DNA of 64,000 nucleotides, from NCBI GenBank assembly GCA_051453625.1, contig JBOZIK010000001.1:220912670-220976669 (forward strand). Direction: 5' to 3'. Shown here piece after piece: positions 24,201 to 36,560 of this stretch (position 1 is the first letter of the stretch; the number at the start of each line of letters is the position of its first letter). This DNA comes from Welwitschia mirabilis (Eukaryota; Gnetophyta; Gnetopsida; Welwitschiales). Under the pieces are notes generated by a model, which was not told the origin of the DNA, searched no databases, and worked only from the letters and a program-made list of their open reading frames with translations. The position numbers and the translations under genes are program-made.

Positions 24201-24429
24201 TTGATAGATTAAGCATAAATCCTATTTTGATGATTATTTAACATCCTTAATGTAAGATATAAGCATAAATTTACCTTTTTGAAAACTCTTACAAGAAAAT
24301 CCTAAATATTCTAAGCTATAAAGATACTTAGTTAGAAGGAAGTAAAGGTAAACTATACTTAGTAAAGTATTCCTAGTTCAATCCATATTTAACTTAGTTT
24401 ATAAAAATTTTTAAAATTTAAAGAGTTTT

Positions 24430-24890
24430 AGGTAGAAAGGATTAGTATTAATTTATAAGAAAATAAAAAATTAAAAAGCCTTAATTGACATATGAGCAAG
24501 TATTAATATCATGCCTTTTTATATTTGTCAAAGATTTCATTTGGAAAATAGAACTGGACCTACATCTATTATCTTAGAATTGATTGATACTTCAATTAAG
24601 AAACCCTTCAAAATAATAAAAGACATGGTAATTTAAATAGAGGAAGGTTTTTTATGCAATAAATGTGGTTTTTATTAAAGTTGAACATAATGGAGGATAT
24701 CCACTACTTCTAGGAACATTTTGTGCAACCATCCACTGTATTATTGACACATGTACTAGAATGATGGAGTGCCATTTAGGAAATAAGAAATTTACTATTA
24801 AAGTTTTCAATTCCACTAAAAAAGACATGGAATATGAGTGGAATCTAGAGGAAGAAATAAAACCAATATTAGTTTTACAATATTAACACT
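24430..24890 (+). pseudogene. Element 2 aspartic protease remnant
   Basis: KALIDI, stop, ASINIMPF at 24477-24520 is the Athila protease active site (ALIDLGASINLMP) with the Gly codon lost; the Asp is kept. The 73-codon open stretch 24665-24886 holds the second block: GGYPLLLGTFCATIHCIIDT, matching PLILGRPFLAT..A.IDV, and FTIKVFNS after it. Order and spacing are those of the family. A frameshift lies between the two blocks. Confidence 0.8.
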
Positions 24891-25029
24891 TAAAGAGAGA
24901 TGGTTAATGCTTCATGAGCCTACTTTGTATGATGATCTAAATGAAATAGAAAATTTAAAATCTTTTAATCTTATTAAACTTAACTATTAACACCTTGGAA
25001 CTGACTATTTTAGTTAAGAGAATTAAGAA

Positions 25030-25960
25030 ATAGAATCTATAATCTATGAAGAAGTTCAACATCTAAACATAATTGAGAATTTATATTTTGAGAGGGGTCG
25101 TCAATCTATGTTAGTTAGATGATGGTTAAACATGATTAGTCAATTCTAAGACAACAATAATAGAAACTGAAAATTTTAACTAAAAAATCAAATATTTACC
25201 TAATTAACTAAAATAAATCTTTTTATTTAATGATTAAAAAACCTTCAATAGTATATGAACATCTTTCTCCTCAATAAGAATTAACTTTAATTTCACTCTT
25301 AACTTCTAAGGTTAATGCATTTGCTTAGAGTTATAAGGATTTAGTAATCATTCCCATTTCCATAGTTTAACATAAAATCTACTTTGACGATAATGTAAAA
25401 TTATTTAGAAAAATCCAATGGAAACTAAATCTATTTCTTAAATAAGTCATTACAGATAAAAATCATTAAACTAATAGATGAGTAGATGTTATAATTATCT
25501 ATGCCATATCTGATAGGTAGTGGATTAGCCCTTTGACAATAGTATCTAAAAAAGATGGAAAGTGGAGAATGTATATTGATTTTAAAATGCTTAATAAAGT
25601 AACAAAGAAAGATCATTATCCTTTACCCTTTTTAGACCAAACTCTTGATAGAATCCAAGGACATGACTTTTATTATTATGTTGATGGATATAGTAATTAT
25701 AATTAGGTTTGTATAGCTACTAATAATTAAGTAGAAGTAACATTTAATTCATATTTTAAAACATTTTCCTTTATATGCTTTCTGTTTATACTTTGTAATT
25801 CCCTTAGAAATTTTTAACATGTCACATTGAATATTTTTTTCATTATGTTAGGCATACAATTGAACTTTTTATTGATGACTTCTAATATTTGATGAAAACT
25901 TTGATCAAATTAATAAATGTCAAATGATTTAGATCTTTCCTTAGTCATTGTGATTTCTAT
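25030..25960 (+). pseudogene. Element 2 reverse transcriptase remnant
   Basis: The fingers/palm are easy to read at 25495-25720: WISPLTIVSKKDGKWRMYI, then KKDHYPLPFLDQTLDRI and YYYVDGYSNYN followed by a stop in place of Gln. After a frameshift FQHVTLNIFF leads to ELFIDDF at 25862-25882, so the two catalytic Asp survive. The text is closest to Athila RT (KDHFPLPFIDQMLERLAG..YYCFLDGYSGYNQI). Confidence 0.85.
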
Positions 25961-26099
25961 TACCATTTTATTTAGCATTATGCTAAAATTTATAAACACA
26001 TTCATTTGTTACTTGAAAAAGAAGATAAATTTGATTAGAATAAATCATTTTAACTTATTTTTCAAATAATTATAAGTAAAACTTCTTCTAAACATATAG

Positions 26100-26560
26100 T
26101 AATGGGACCCAATTAGAATAAATATTTTAAATTAAGGTGTGATGCTAGTAATATTGCTATGAATAGGGTTCTTAGTAAAAAACATAAAAAATATTTTTAA
26201 GTTATATCTTACCATAGCAAAACTTTACCAAAAGCTCAATCAAATTACATCATAGATGAAAAAGAAATTTTAGTTATAATACACTTCCTTGATAACCTTT
26301 GATACTATCTTTTAGACTTTTATATAAATGTTTACATATATCATGTAGTTATTTAATATCTTATAATCAAGAAATATTCTAGTACTGGACTCATTAGATA
26401 GATCCTCCTTATGCAAGAATTTAATCTTGCTATCATTGATAAAGTAGAAAAACATAATAATGTAGCAGATCCTTTATCATCACTTTCTTCTTCTCTTGAT
26501 AGTATTTCAATTAATGATTCTTTTCCTAATGAATAACTATTTATCATATCTTCTACTCAT
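26100..26560 (+). pseudogene. Element 2 RNase H remnant
   Basis: KLRCDASNIAMNRVL (about 26132-26176) corresponds to LMCDASDYA.GAVL with the catalytic Asp present. YHSKTLPKAQSNYIIDEKEI, ILLMQEFNLAIIDKVE and HNNVADPLSSL follow in order up to 26500, all typical Athila RNase H. It is one of the better preserved regions of this element, with few stops before 26350. Confidence 0.85.
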
Positions 26561-26569
26561 CCTCCTCCT

Positions 26570-27780
26570 TCATATGCTAACATAGTGAACTACTTGTTAC
26601 CATAAAAACATCTCAACATTAGATTCATAATCACATAAAATCATTTTTCCATAGGATAAGTGATTACAAATGGAATGAACTACATCCTTACCATATGTGC
26701 AAAGACTAAATCACGAGAAAATATGTGCTAAATGGGAAAAATTAGACATTGTTTATCTTTACCATGGTGGTGTATATGAAGGATATTTTAGTAGATTGAA
26801 TGCTATGAAAATTCTTCACTTTGGTTTTCATTAACCTAGTTATTTTGAGGACTCTTTTAACTTTTCTAGAAGGTGTGATGCTTATTAACATTATTGTAGC
26901 CTCACTCATTTTTATGATATGTTCTTAAAATCTATTCTAGAATCTGAACCATTTTTACTATTATGGATTAACTTTATAGGCTTTATTTAAACCACCTTCT
27001 CATAATAATAATACATTTTAGTGGCTGTTGGTTATGTTATCAAATGGATTGAAGTTATTTCTACTATTATAAATGATGCCTGAACTATTTGAAAATTTTT
27101 TTAAATTATATTTTTCAATGTTTTAGTTTTTCTAGAATTATCATTAGTGATTGAAAAACTCATTTCATAAATCATCTTATTAGGACACTACTTTTCTCCA
27201 TAGAATTAAACATATAGTTACTTGTGATTATCATCTTGAATCTAATAGTCAAGCTAAAAATGCAAATAGAGAAATTAAGAAAATGCTTCAAAAACTTATC
27301 TTTATTAAAAATAAATTTTAGGATTCTAAGCTTAATGATGGTATTTAGGCTTACTATACTACTTAGTATAATTCTCTTAGTTTTTCACCTTATAAACTTA
27401 TGTATGAAAAAGTTTGTGTTTTCCTTGTTTATATTTGTTATAACTCTTAACTTAACCTTATAGAATTAGATGAAAATTCTAAAACTTTATTATCCCAACT
27501 TAATAATTTATATGAAAAATGTACTTATGCCATACATCATTAGCTCATCCATAAAGCCAAAGCTAAGTTTAAACATGATAAAAAGTTAACTCATAAGCAG
27601 TTTGAACCTAGTTAACTTATTCTCTTATACAAAACTGGAGTGCATCTTTTACACAACAAGTTGTCTTCTAAATGGTTAAGTTTATATCTTATAAAAAAAG
27701 TGTATTCTAATGGCTCAAGTGAGATTTCCAACTTGAACATCAGAAGAGTTAGAAAGTTAATGAAGAAAGGCTAAAAATAT
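26570..27780 (+). pseudogene. Element 2 integrase remnant
   Basis: It begins with YANIVNYLLP at 26574, the Athila spacer between RNase H and integrase. The zinc-binding domain is decayed. The core shows IIISD.KTHFINHL near 27140-27180, the equivalent of IISDGG.HF, so the second Asp can be read; the part with the Glu (27240-27270) keeps SNSQAKNANREI in another frame, where the Glu position is lost. KAKAKFKHDKKLTHKQFEP (27556-27610) and KLSSKWLSLYLIKKVY (27658-27705) mark the C-terminal domain. At least three frames are needed to follow it. Confidence 0.75.
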
Positions 27781-29899
27781 TAGGAAAAATTTTCAATTCA
27801 ATCTTAAACATGATAGAAGCACATGTTTTGGAGGTTTTTCTCAATGAGGAGGACTTCCTCCCTATCATTGTCCAAATATTTTTTTTAGTCAGTTTATTCA
27901 GTGGATCTTATAATATCATTTCATCATTTTTTAGTGGACCTTATAATGTTATTTAATCATCTTTTATTTCACTTATGTGTTTGCTTTATAAAGCTACCAA
28001 GAATAGTACTCATTACTTGGATATTTCAAAGTGATAATATTGGATTCACCTAATTGTAATACATTTGTATGTTAATGAACTTCATTTCAAAGGAATATGC
28101 CTTAGTTATTATATTCTTGCTTAATGTTATAAGGTCTTTGGTTGCTTAGGTGTATTCTTTTCTATTTTTCATCTCATTTATTTACCTTCATATTTAAGAG
28201 TGTGTGGTCATGTGGGACTTATTCAAGGAAAAAAAATTAAAAAAAAAGAAATAATAATGACCATAATATCTTATGTCTATGCTAAATACATGATCATCAT
28301 GATGTCCTACCACATAGGAATAAATTTTTTAAAAAGAGATCTTTGATAGTATTGGTAGCTGTGGGAACTCCACTGAGGGGTTAGTTAGCTATGTTTCATA
28401 GGTCCTTACTTCTCTAACTATGGTTTCACTTCCCTCATCATGGAAAATAATAATAAATACTTTAAGGATATGGGATTGGTGATGTTCCTAGTATTATCAA
28501 AGCAATTTCTTATTTCCTAAACTCTTAGTATTCCTATGTGATCAATTCACTTTTGAGGATTATGACAAGTTTTTGGGTATAGATAGGTGAGTTCATTTCT
28601 AAGCAGCTTCTAATATTATCATTCATTACTTAGATCATTAGATCTTTAATATCTTCATAATTACTACCTTCTCACCTAGAATTTTATAGAGTCAATACAT
28701 CTTGTCATGCATTATTAATTAGNNNNNNNNNNNNNNNNNNNNNNNNAAATTTAATAGGTTAGGATTTAGGGTCGTTAACTATCTTTTTCATGTTTCTAAC
28801 CGTTGTTTTCCTTTTTTCTTTTTTAGGTATTTAATTTAATATTTTAAAATTATTTTCATTCTTTTTAATGATTATTTTAGGACTTGATCATTTAGTAGTT
28901 ATCTTATTACTATTTTTATTTTCACTCATGTTGTTTATTAATAAAATTTAACTTTATTTTAGCATTTTCATTAGATAATGTTATTCTAGGTTTACATGAT
29001 GTTCCTTTGAATATTTTTTATTTAAAAACATTTTATGATCACTTTGAGTCTAGGCACATTTATTGAGTTTCTTTTATCATGCTTCTTCCTACTTGGTACA
29101 TTTGCATTACCTTATCTTTTCTTTTACTTCAAGATCTCCTTTTTTTGAGCCTTATTCATCACAAATTTTTATCATTCCCATCTTTTCGACTTTTTTCAAT
29201 AAGCTTTCTGATTATTCCATACTACTATCTAAGCCTAACTTATTTGGTTAATACTTTTATTTTTCTGAGATTTTTGAAAGTACTATGATCCATCTAGTTG
29301 TCTAGATGATAAGGTAAACAACACATTAAGATTTTCTAAGAGTCATCCTAGGGTTTTCATTTGAATGATGTGACTAGATAGTAATGTGATAAAACCATGG
29401 TAATCATTATTTTCCACCATTTTTCTTAATTATCACATGTTTTCTCTTCCCTCTCTTAAGAGACACTTTTTATATTTGGGCTATTATCATGTTTAACACC
29501 TCAATCGATCAGATTCAATCTTAGTTTATCAAATTTTATAATTTTTTTACAAAATGAGGTATGTTTCTCTTTCCCTCATTATTTTTTATTTTTTCTCTAA
29601 TTTCTTAACCTATCAAAATGTAGTTTTTGCATAAAATGTTCAATGTTTCTAGTTCTTTGATTTGGAATAAACAGATCTAATTTTTATCACATATTTTGTG
29701 AGAATCTAAATTTATGTGATAGAATTAGATTTTATCTTAAAAACTTGTTTTATTTCACACTATTAGCTAAAACATAATGGTTCTTATAGTCAAATTTATC
29801 AATGTGATGACCTCTACACTTCTACTAGATTAGTTTTTTCATTTGATCACTTTTATTTTTTACTTTTGTGGGGTTTACCTGTTTTATATTTTTTATTTT
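27781..29899 (+). other. Element 2 post-pol non-coding region with a 24-N gap
   Basis: Mostly non-coding. 28340-28445 (GGTAGCTGTGGGAACTCCACTGAGGGG...CCCTCATCATGG) matches the post-pol region of element 1. A 24-N gap lies at 28723-28746. One hairpin copy is at 29297-29322 (GTTGTCTAGATGAT...AACAAC). No domain is visible in the short open stretches. Confidence 0.55.
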
Positions 29900-31430
29900 C
29901 TCTTGTATGTCATGCCATTTCTTTGCATGTTTAGGTAATATAGGATGAATTTGATTTCTTTAAGGGGTGCAAGACATATTTTTTATGATTTTTACACAAA
30001 AACTAATTTATGGAATCATTTATAAGAATTCATAAGACTCATTTTAGTGATTTTCACTTTACCACACATGATGCACATTAGAATTATGTTTATCACGTCA
30101 TGCATGTGATGAGCTAGATAGGTAGAGTTAGAGCCTAAATGGTTATTCCAAGAGTGTGGTCTACTTATACCACCTATTATAGAGCATGTAGAGCCCATGT
30201 ATTCACCACCTCGACAGACTTAATTCCTCTCTGTATAGATAACATCCATTCATGTAGATAGGCATTTTAGTGATTTTATGAGTAGGATCGAGTCTGTGGT
30301 TGATTAGTGATTGATAGATCTATATCTTAGGTGGATTACAGATGTGCATGGATTTTATTACACCTCAAAGACAAGATAGTTTTATGATACCATGCACATA
30401 GAACAGAGACTTGTGCTCATGATTAGAGAGTTAACATGATCATTACTACCATTTATGGGCATGAGGTATTTATTATTTTAGGTTATGTAGCCATTTTTAT
30501 AGAGTTACAAGGCCTAGGAAGTAATCACATACACTCTGTTAGTGGTATAAAGAAGCATCAAGATTATGGCATTATGTTGGATATACCAATAAATCTTATG
30601 AGAGATAGACCAGGATTTTTTGTTATACATTTGTCACCCATCTATAGGATGTTATATAGAGGTCTTATTTATAACATTAGTCCATATTTTCATGATAGGT
30701 ATGCTATGATGGAATAGTTGTAGATTCTAATAGTATTTTAATAAGGAGAGAAAAATGATTTACTAACATTTATATTTAGAAGACTTAGGATAATGATTGA
30801 GGTGAGATACATATAAATTTTGGGATATCCATTCCTCCTCTTTACTATTTTCTATTACTTTGGGATAAGAGAGTCTATAGGCAAGTAGTATCTTACACAT
30901 CTATAGATATTAGTTTAACACCTAGAGGACATGAGTATTTAAATCATAAGAGCGGCTGAGAGACTGTAGATCTTGAGACCTATAATAGGCATTACTCTAG
31001 ATTAGATACAAGCTCTCTTAGTAAACACAATTTGTGGCATCAGAGAGACCATGGATTAAGGCTTCACAAAGCTTCAGTAAAGGATGTTTACTATGGACCA
31101 AAGGATATCTACTATGGAATAGGTAATGACTACTATGGCCCAAAGGATAACTACTATAGAGTTAATGGTGTACTAGCATTAAGTGACAGGTATAGCATAT
31201 TAAGGAGCATTTGATAGATATGTGTAACTAAGTATTATACATTGAGCATGGAGTTATAGTGGATATCCTAGATATAGTCCAAATATAGGAAGATGAGACT
31301 ACACAATCTATCACAGCAATTCTCAACACTTATTTTCTTGCTAATCCTAAGCATCCTCCTCCTCCTTCACCTACACCTAGAGTTGTCATACTAGAGTTTA
31401 TTCTTACATCACAAGGAGACTTACTTTTAT
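29900..31430 (+). pseudogene. Element 2 extra 3' reading frame, unknown product
   Basis: A region with fewer stops than the pol genes, placed between integrase and the 3' LTR where Athila-type elements may carry an extra or env-like frame. Open pieces are 30436-30717 (93 codons) and 31032-31214 (60 codons), with a third frame from about 31220 to 31430. The middle piece contains four tandem heptapeptides of the type D-V-Y-Y-G-P-K. The last part is proline-rich (PKHPPPPSPTPR, 31346-31381). I see no clear signal peptide or transmembrane pair and do not recognise the protein, so calling it env would be unsupported. It could be a decayed element gene or a captured host fragment. Confidence 0.45.
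31083..31166 (+). repeat. 21-bp minisatellite, four copies (coding heptapeptide)
   Basis: Four in-frame 21-bp units encode DVYYGPK, DIYYGIG, NDYYGPK and DNYYRVN. The core TACTATGG recurs at 21-bp spacing. Confidence 0.8.
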
Positions 31431-31944
31431 TGAATTATATTATTTATCTTTCCCTTTCATCGATTGTATTGAAAAGCTCCTAATTTTTTATATACACATC
31501 ATTTCTGAGTTATTATTATGATGCACATTTTTTTTAATTTTTATTAGAGATATCATTAGGCACATCATTTATGTTATTTAGATACTTCATGATGATGATT
31601 TTTATGATGCTTCACAATTATTTTCATGATGCGCTAAACATTTTAAGTGGAAGGCTAATAATTTGAGAGCATTTTAATGTTTACTTTATGATGCATTTTC
31701 CATAGGCACCTATTTTACAAGTGTATTTTTTCAGTCTGTTGTCCCTTCCATCATCTAGATAATTAACAAGATGATAATACAACCACATACTCTACTAAGG
31801 TAAAACGTTTAGTTATCAATTTTTGATATTGTTCTCCTGCATGATGAGATTTCTAAGTTTATTTATATTCCTTAATTGATTTTTTACTTTAGATAAGTTG
31901 GCTCATAATTGTAGTTGTTCACCTAACTTTGTGAGAATTGACAA

Positions 31945-31961
31945 GGGTAAGTGGAAGGCTA
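31945..31961 (+). other. Element 2 polypurine tract
   Basis: The purine-rich GGGTAAGTGGAAGG with a few following bases lies directly before the 3' LTR start TGTTACAA, as expected for the plus-strand primer. Confidence 0.55.
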
Positions 31962-33215
31962 TGTTACAATGCCAAATTATATGTATTTGATAGGATATTT
32001 TAATTAGTTTTGTAAGACATTAGGTAGGTTTAAGTAGAGTTTTAAAAATAATAAAGAGACGATACAATAATCATGAAAATATACAATCTTCATTAAATTT
32101 GATAGTATTTTAGGAAAAATACAATACTTTCCATCCAAAGAAGAGTTTGATGATCAAATATGTCAATTTGATAAAAGAAATAACTTAAATAGATCATCAT
32201 TCGCATCATTATCTAGATGATTATAGCAAACAACTAATATATGTAAGCTTGCCAAGATGCTGACTAGGTTAAATTGGAAGTTGATATAGAGCTCTTTCTA
32301 ATGTAGGATCATCCCCATCACCATCCAAATAATGAATAGGATGATGCTTAAAAATAATTGATGCACCGAACTCTATGTAATTTCTACAAAGTGTTATGTG
32401 CCTCCTATGCGTCATTAGGATTTTTTACTATGTTTGTTAGTTTTTCTATTTTTAGAGTCTTATTTAATAAAAACGGTCTTAATTAATCCTAAACTTTGAC
32501 TTTTATCTTCTTTGTTATTAAAAATTATCATGTTATAAGATGAAAGGATAAGAGATCTATCCATTGTCGCTGAGAGAAGTATTCATTGGCATTGGGTTAT
32601 ATATCCTTCATTAAGGTGTTATTGCTTTGTAATATGGATGTTGCTTCAACTTTAACCAAATAATTTCTTTTTCTTTTTTTCTTATGTGCATATTCCTTAT
32701 GGTTTATATTGAACATGATTCTATGGAAGCTCAATACTTTGTATAAATCATGAGAGTAACCCTTGTTAAGGTTAAAATTGTTAAAAGTTGTTGCATTGTA
32801 TTTTACTTTACATATGTTAGCATAACATTTCAAGTTTTTTCTATTTTGTTTGATGTACATAATAGCTTAGGTTGGTTAGGATTTAATAATAGTTTTAATT
32901 AATTGATCTAGATTATACAGAGCCAATCTTTATAACAAAAGGATTTGGTAATCAAATAGAGATTTCATTTAGACTAATTTACATTTAAGAATTTGCATCT
33001 TGTATTGTTTGTTAAATTATTGTTTATTTTGATCTACTTAAAAAATAAAAATATTTTGTTTAAAATCAATTCTCTTTCTTCTCTCCTAGTGGCTTTGTCA
33101 TATTATGACATTTAGATTAACTCTTATCTATACTAGCATCTGTGTTTTGCAAGATATTTGTGATTTCTAGGATTTTCTTAAGAATGTAATTATTGTACAA
33201 ATATGTATTATAATA
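31962..33215 (+). mobile_element. Element 2 3' LTR
   Basis: Begins TGTTACAATGCC and ends TATAATA (decayed CACAACA). It pairs with 20743-21968. Its hairpin copy is at about 32207-32223. LTR ends match those of element 6. Confidence 0.88.
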
Positions 33216-34009
33216 AAATTCTAACATAGAAAATCAAAAAAATAAGTACAATGCTAAGGAAATGATAAAAGAAAAAAGCTGAATAAGACTCGTCACCATT
33301 CTGGTAGAGCTTCGTTATCTAACTTTGAGAGCATCATGCAAATCCCTAGCCTACATCTTAACAATTTTGATGTAGAAATGGTATCTTGATGCTAAAAATG
33401 GGGTTCTCGTAATGAAAAAACCCTACACTATGTGAATAGTAACACTATAACATTAATGAACAGTGTATTTTAGTACTATAGTGCCATTTTAATGGGATTT
33501 ACAAAAAATTAAGGTGGATTTATCAGAAAGTAGTAATATGAGTTAGAAAAATAAAAACATAATGGTAAAATTAGATTCAAATATATCCTAGACCTAGGTA
33601 ATAACTAGTTATACCACTAATTTAAATGAAAATAGAATTTCTAGGTTAAAAATATATAGCTTGATCATAAGTTATTAAAGAAAAAATAAAAATAAAATTA
33701 AAAATTTTGGAATTGATAATTTTTAGAAAACAAATAAAAGTAGATCTTCTCTAAAGCTTATATTCCTCTTGAATGCGATTACATAAGACATGTGACTCTC
33801 ATTTCATCATTCAAAAAGTATTAATATTTTTAATTAAGGAAGACAAAAACATAAATACAAATATTTATTTGATCTTTTAAATCTTTATATTTTATCACAT
33901 TTACATCCAAAACATAAATCAAAATAGAACTCAACCTTATTTAAATTTTATTATTAAATAACTTCAGTTTAGATTAATTTACTCATTAAACATGACAAGT
34001 TTTAGGGTC
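33216..34009 (-). other. Element 4 3' region, right part
   Basis: The continuation of 19150-20742 after the element 2 insertion. It leads into the integrase C-terminus on the minus strand. No separate gene is visible. Confidence 0.5.
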
Positions 34010-35000
34010 TTTAATGTCAATAATCCCAAAAGAAAATAGATGAGTAGCAACAAACGGACATTCCCATTTAGATTTCAACTTTATAAAAAATTAATGAAAT
34101 GAGAATTAAAAGGTAAAACTTTATTACATGCATGCAAATTTTTCCTAAGAATGATCTAATTATAGCAATATTTCATTTGTTTTTTAGTAAGAACTTGGTT
34201 TTCATATCCATTTAATGTTATTTCATCTAATTCATTTAATTTATTTAATCTCTTTTTATAACATCTTTCAAAATTAAGATTACTTTTATGAATAGCATAA
34301 AAATCTTAATGGTCTATCTCAATAGGAAGAAAACATCATTTACCAAAAATTATTTTGTGAGGAGTTATTCCAATGGAAGTTTTAAAAGTTGTAGGACCAT
34401 AATGTATCAAAAAATTTTAGTAACTAATCTTTTCTATTAGTACTAATTGTTTTTGAAAAATTCTAATAAGCTCATTGTTAGTTACTTTAGTTTGGTCATT
34501 AGTTTAAGGATGATATGCAATAGTAACTTTATGGATAATACCATATTTAAGAATAAAGTTTCTAAAAATGTTATTACAAAAATGGATTCCTTGATAACTA
34601 ATGATTATTTTAGGGTAATCAAAGTGGAATATGACATAAATTTTATAAAATTTAATATCATTAGAATCACTATAATCTTTTGGATTTTATTCATTTTATC
34701 ACATAGTTCACATAAATAAGAATATAGACATTACCAAAGAAGGGAATAAATGGTCTAACAAGATCTATAGATCAAACATCAAAAGGTTCATAAATAATAA
34801 TAGTTTCAAAAGGAATTTTGTTTCTTCTACAAATGCTTACTGTTCTTTGGAAGTTATCACATGATTTATAAAATTCATTAGCATCTTAAAAAATAATATG
34901 CCAAAATAAGCCATCATTTGAAACTTTAGAAGTCATTTTCTTTCCACTAAAGTAACCATCACAAACATCATTATGATAAAAATGAACTATACTAATCATT
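34010..35000 (-). pseudogene. Element 4 integrase remnant
   Basis: Read leftward from about 34925: ANEFYKSCDNFQRT and CRRNKIPFETI (zinc-binding end, matching FVKSCDRCQR and SRRNEMPL), then FDV, stop, SIDLVRPFIPFFGN and VYILIYVNYVIK (core start with the first catalytic Asp). The second Asp and the Glu region (34400-34640) is decayed. GITPHKIIFGK at 34365-34333 matches GMSPYRLVFGK, and LNELDEITLNGYE near 34215 matches the segment before the C-terminal domain. This is Athila-type and minus strand, with several stops from TGG to TAG/TGA and Gln to stop. Confidence 0.8.
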
Positions 35001-35099
35001 TAATTCTTAGGTACACACCTTTAAAAGACCTAATCAACATAATATTTAAATACAAGTGGTGGTTGCCATTGAAATTTATGTCATTAAGATAGAATTCTC

Positions 35100-35620
35100 T
35101 TTTATTTATAATAGGACATATACTAGGAAGTTTACCATAGGAGTTAAAATTTGCAATATCAGCATATCAAGGTAAATCATTAATAGAAAATAAATTTTTA
35201 TCAATAAAATTTTCATTAATTTTAAATGTATCAATGGGTTAAAAAAGTGATATAAATGATTGATAATAGAGTTTTCCTTTTTTGATCTATTTATAATAGT
35301 AATATCAAATTCTAGCATAACTAAATCCCAATGCATAAGATGAGGTTTAGTTAAGGGCTTATTTAAATTGTATTTTAAAGTGGCATAAATAGTAACGATA
35401 ATCACAAGATAACTATTAAAAGAGAAAGTTTTAGATAGTAAAAATAATAGCTAACATCTCATTTTCAATAGTAAAATAATTAAGTTGTACATATACAAGG
35501 TCTTACTAGCATAGGAAATGACATAGGACTTATGCTCAATATTTTAAAACTATACCTACTATGAAATAACTAGTATTAATCATTACTTTAGAATAATAGT
35601 GAAAAGTAGGAGCTTGAAGT
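35100..35620 (-). pseudogene. Element 4 RNase H remnant
   Basis: The open frame 35405-35106 (99 codons) covers the end: IIVTIYATLKYNLNKPLTK, MHWDLVMLEFDITII and NRSKKEN, matching [33 protein letters not shown] and KKG.EN. The expected DH pair is changed (TIYA for YTDHA), so a catalytic Asp is lost. The first half (35600-35410) has the LNY.T.E.E.LAI.F block in other frames. Confidence 0.8.
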
Positions 35621-35829
35621 ATATGTAAAGATGAAAAAATTTCTTTAAGTCTTTGAAATAAAAGTTCATACTAAGGTATCTAAGAAAAAGACACATCTTG
35701 TAAAAATAATTTAATTAAAGTTTTGTTCATAGAGCTAAAGGGTGGAACAAAATAGTAATAGAAACTAGCATGTTATATGTAATATTTTATATCCTTAATA
35801 TAAATAGGAGTAGTAAAAGAAAAATGATA

Positions 35830-36560
35830 TTAATCTTAATAGGATCTACTTCTATTTCTTCTTTAGAAATGATATGGCTAAGAATAATTCCTCTAGTAAC
35901 CATGAAGTAATTTTTTACCTAACTAAGTTTAAGATTATAACCATACAATAGTTTAAGATTAACTTTAAATAATACATTATTTGATCAAAAGAATCACCAT
36001 AAAGAGAAAAATAATTTATAAATATTTCTAAAATTCATTTATAAATTTAGTAAAAAACTCAATCATACACCTTTGAAAAGTTACTGGAACACTACATAAA
36101 ACAAAATGCATATGACAATAAGCAAAAGTTCCAAAGGGATAAGTAAAGTAGTTTTTCTTAATCTTTTAGAGCTATAGGAATTTGATTATAACAACTATAT
36201 CATATAGAAAATAATAATATTCATGGAAAAAAACTTCATTATTAGTTTCATTAATAAAAGAAATAAGAAAATAATGTTTCTTAGTATAAGTATTAAAAGC
36301 ATGAAAATAGATAAAACTTCACAATTTACCATTTGATTTACCATTATTCTTTAAGACAAATTATAAAGAACTCATTCATTCATTATCTACAATTAGGTAA
36401 ATAATATCAACTTCCCAAAGTATTATAATTTCTTCTTTAATAATATCCCTAAGCTTCATATTTAGCTAATGCTAAGGTTAATGAATAAGTTTAATGTCAG
36501 ATCCTAAGTAAATATACTGTGAGAAAACAGAAGGATAAATACCAACCAGATCATGACAAA
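35830..36560 (-). pseudogene. Element 4 reverse transcriptase remnant, catalytic box lost
   Basis: Leftward from 36530: a decayed N-terminal part, then YNQIPIALKD at about 36190, YPFGTFAYCHM near 36135, FQRCMIEFFTKFINEF near 36080 and IFINYFSLYGDSFD near 36020. In the last block the two catalytic Asp of the usual F(V/M)DDFS are Asn and Tyr (GAT to AAT and TAT). NYFMVTRGIILSHIIS at about 35915 matches CHFMV.EGIVLGH.IS. Typical Athila text. Confidence 0.82.

Larger units (their letters stand above)
20743..33215 (+). mobile_element. Element 2: Athila-type LTR retrotransposon, plus strand, innermost of the nest
   Basis: LTRs of 1226 bp (20743-21968) and 1254 bp (31962-33215) flank PBS, gag, protease, RT, RNase H, integrase and a 4 kb 3' region. 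The 5-bp flanks are AAAGT (20738-20742) and AAATT (33216-33220), four of five alike. The element lies inside the 3' region of element 4, so it is the youngest of the three. Every gene is broken by stops and frameshifts. Confidence 0.88.

Noticed and set aside
30436-30717. Calling this frame an env gene
   Set aside because: It has the right position but no visible signal peptide, cleavage site or transmembrane pair; kept as unknown.
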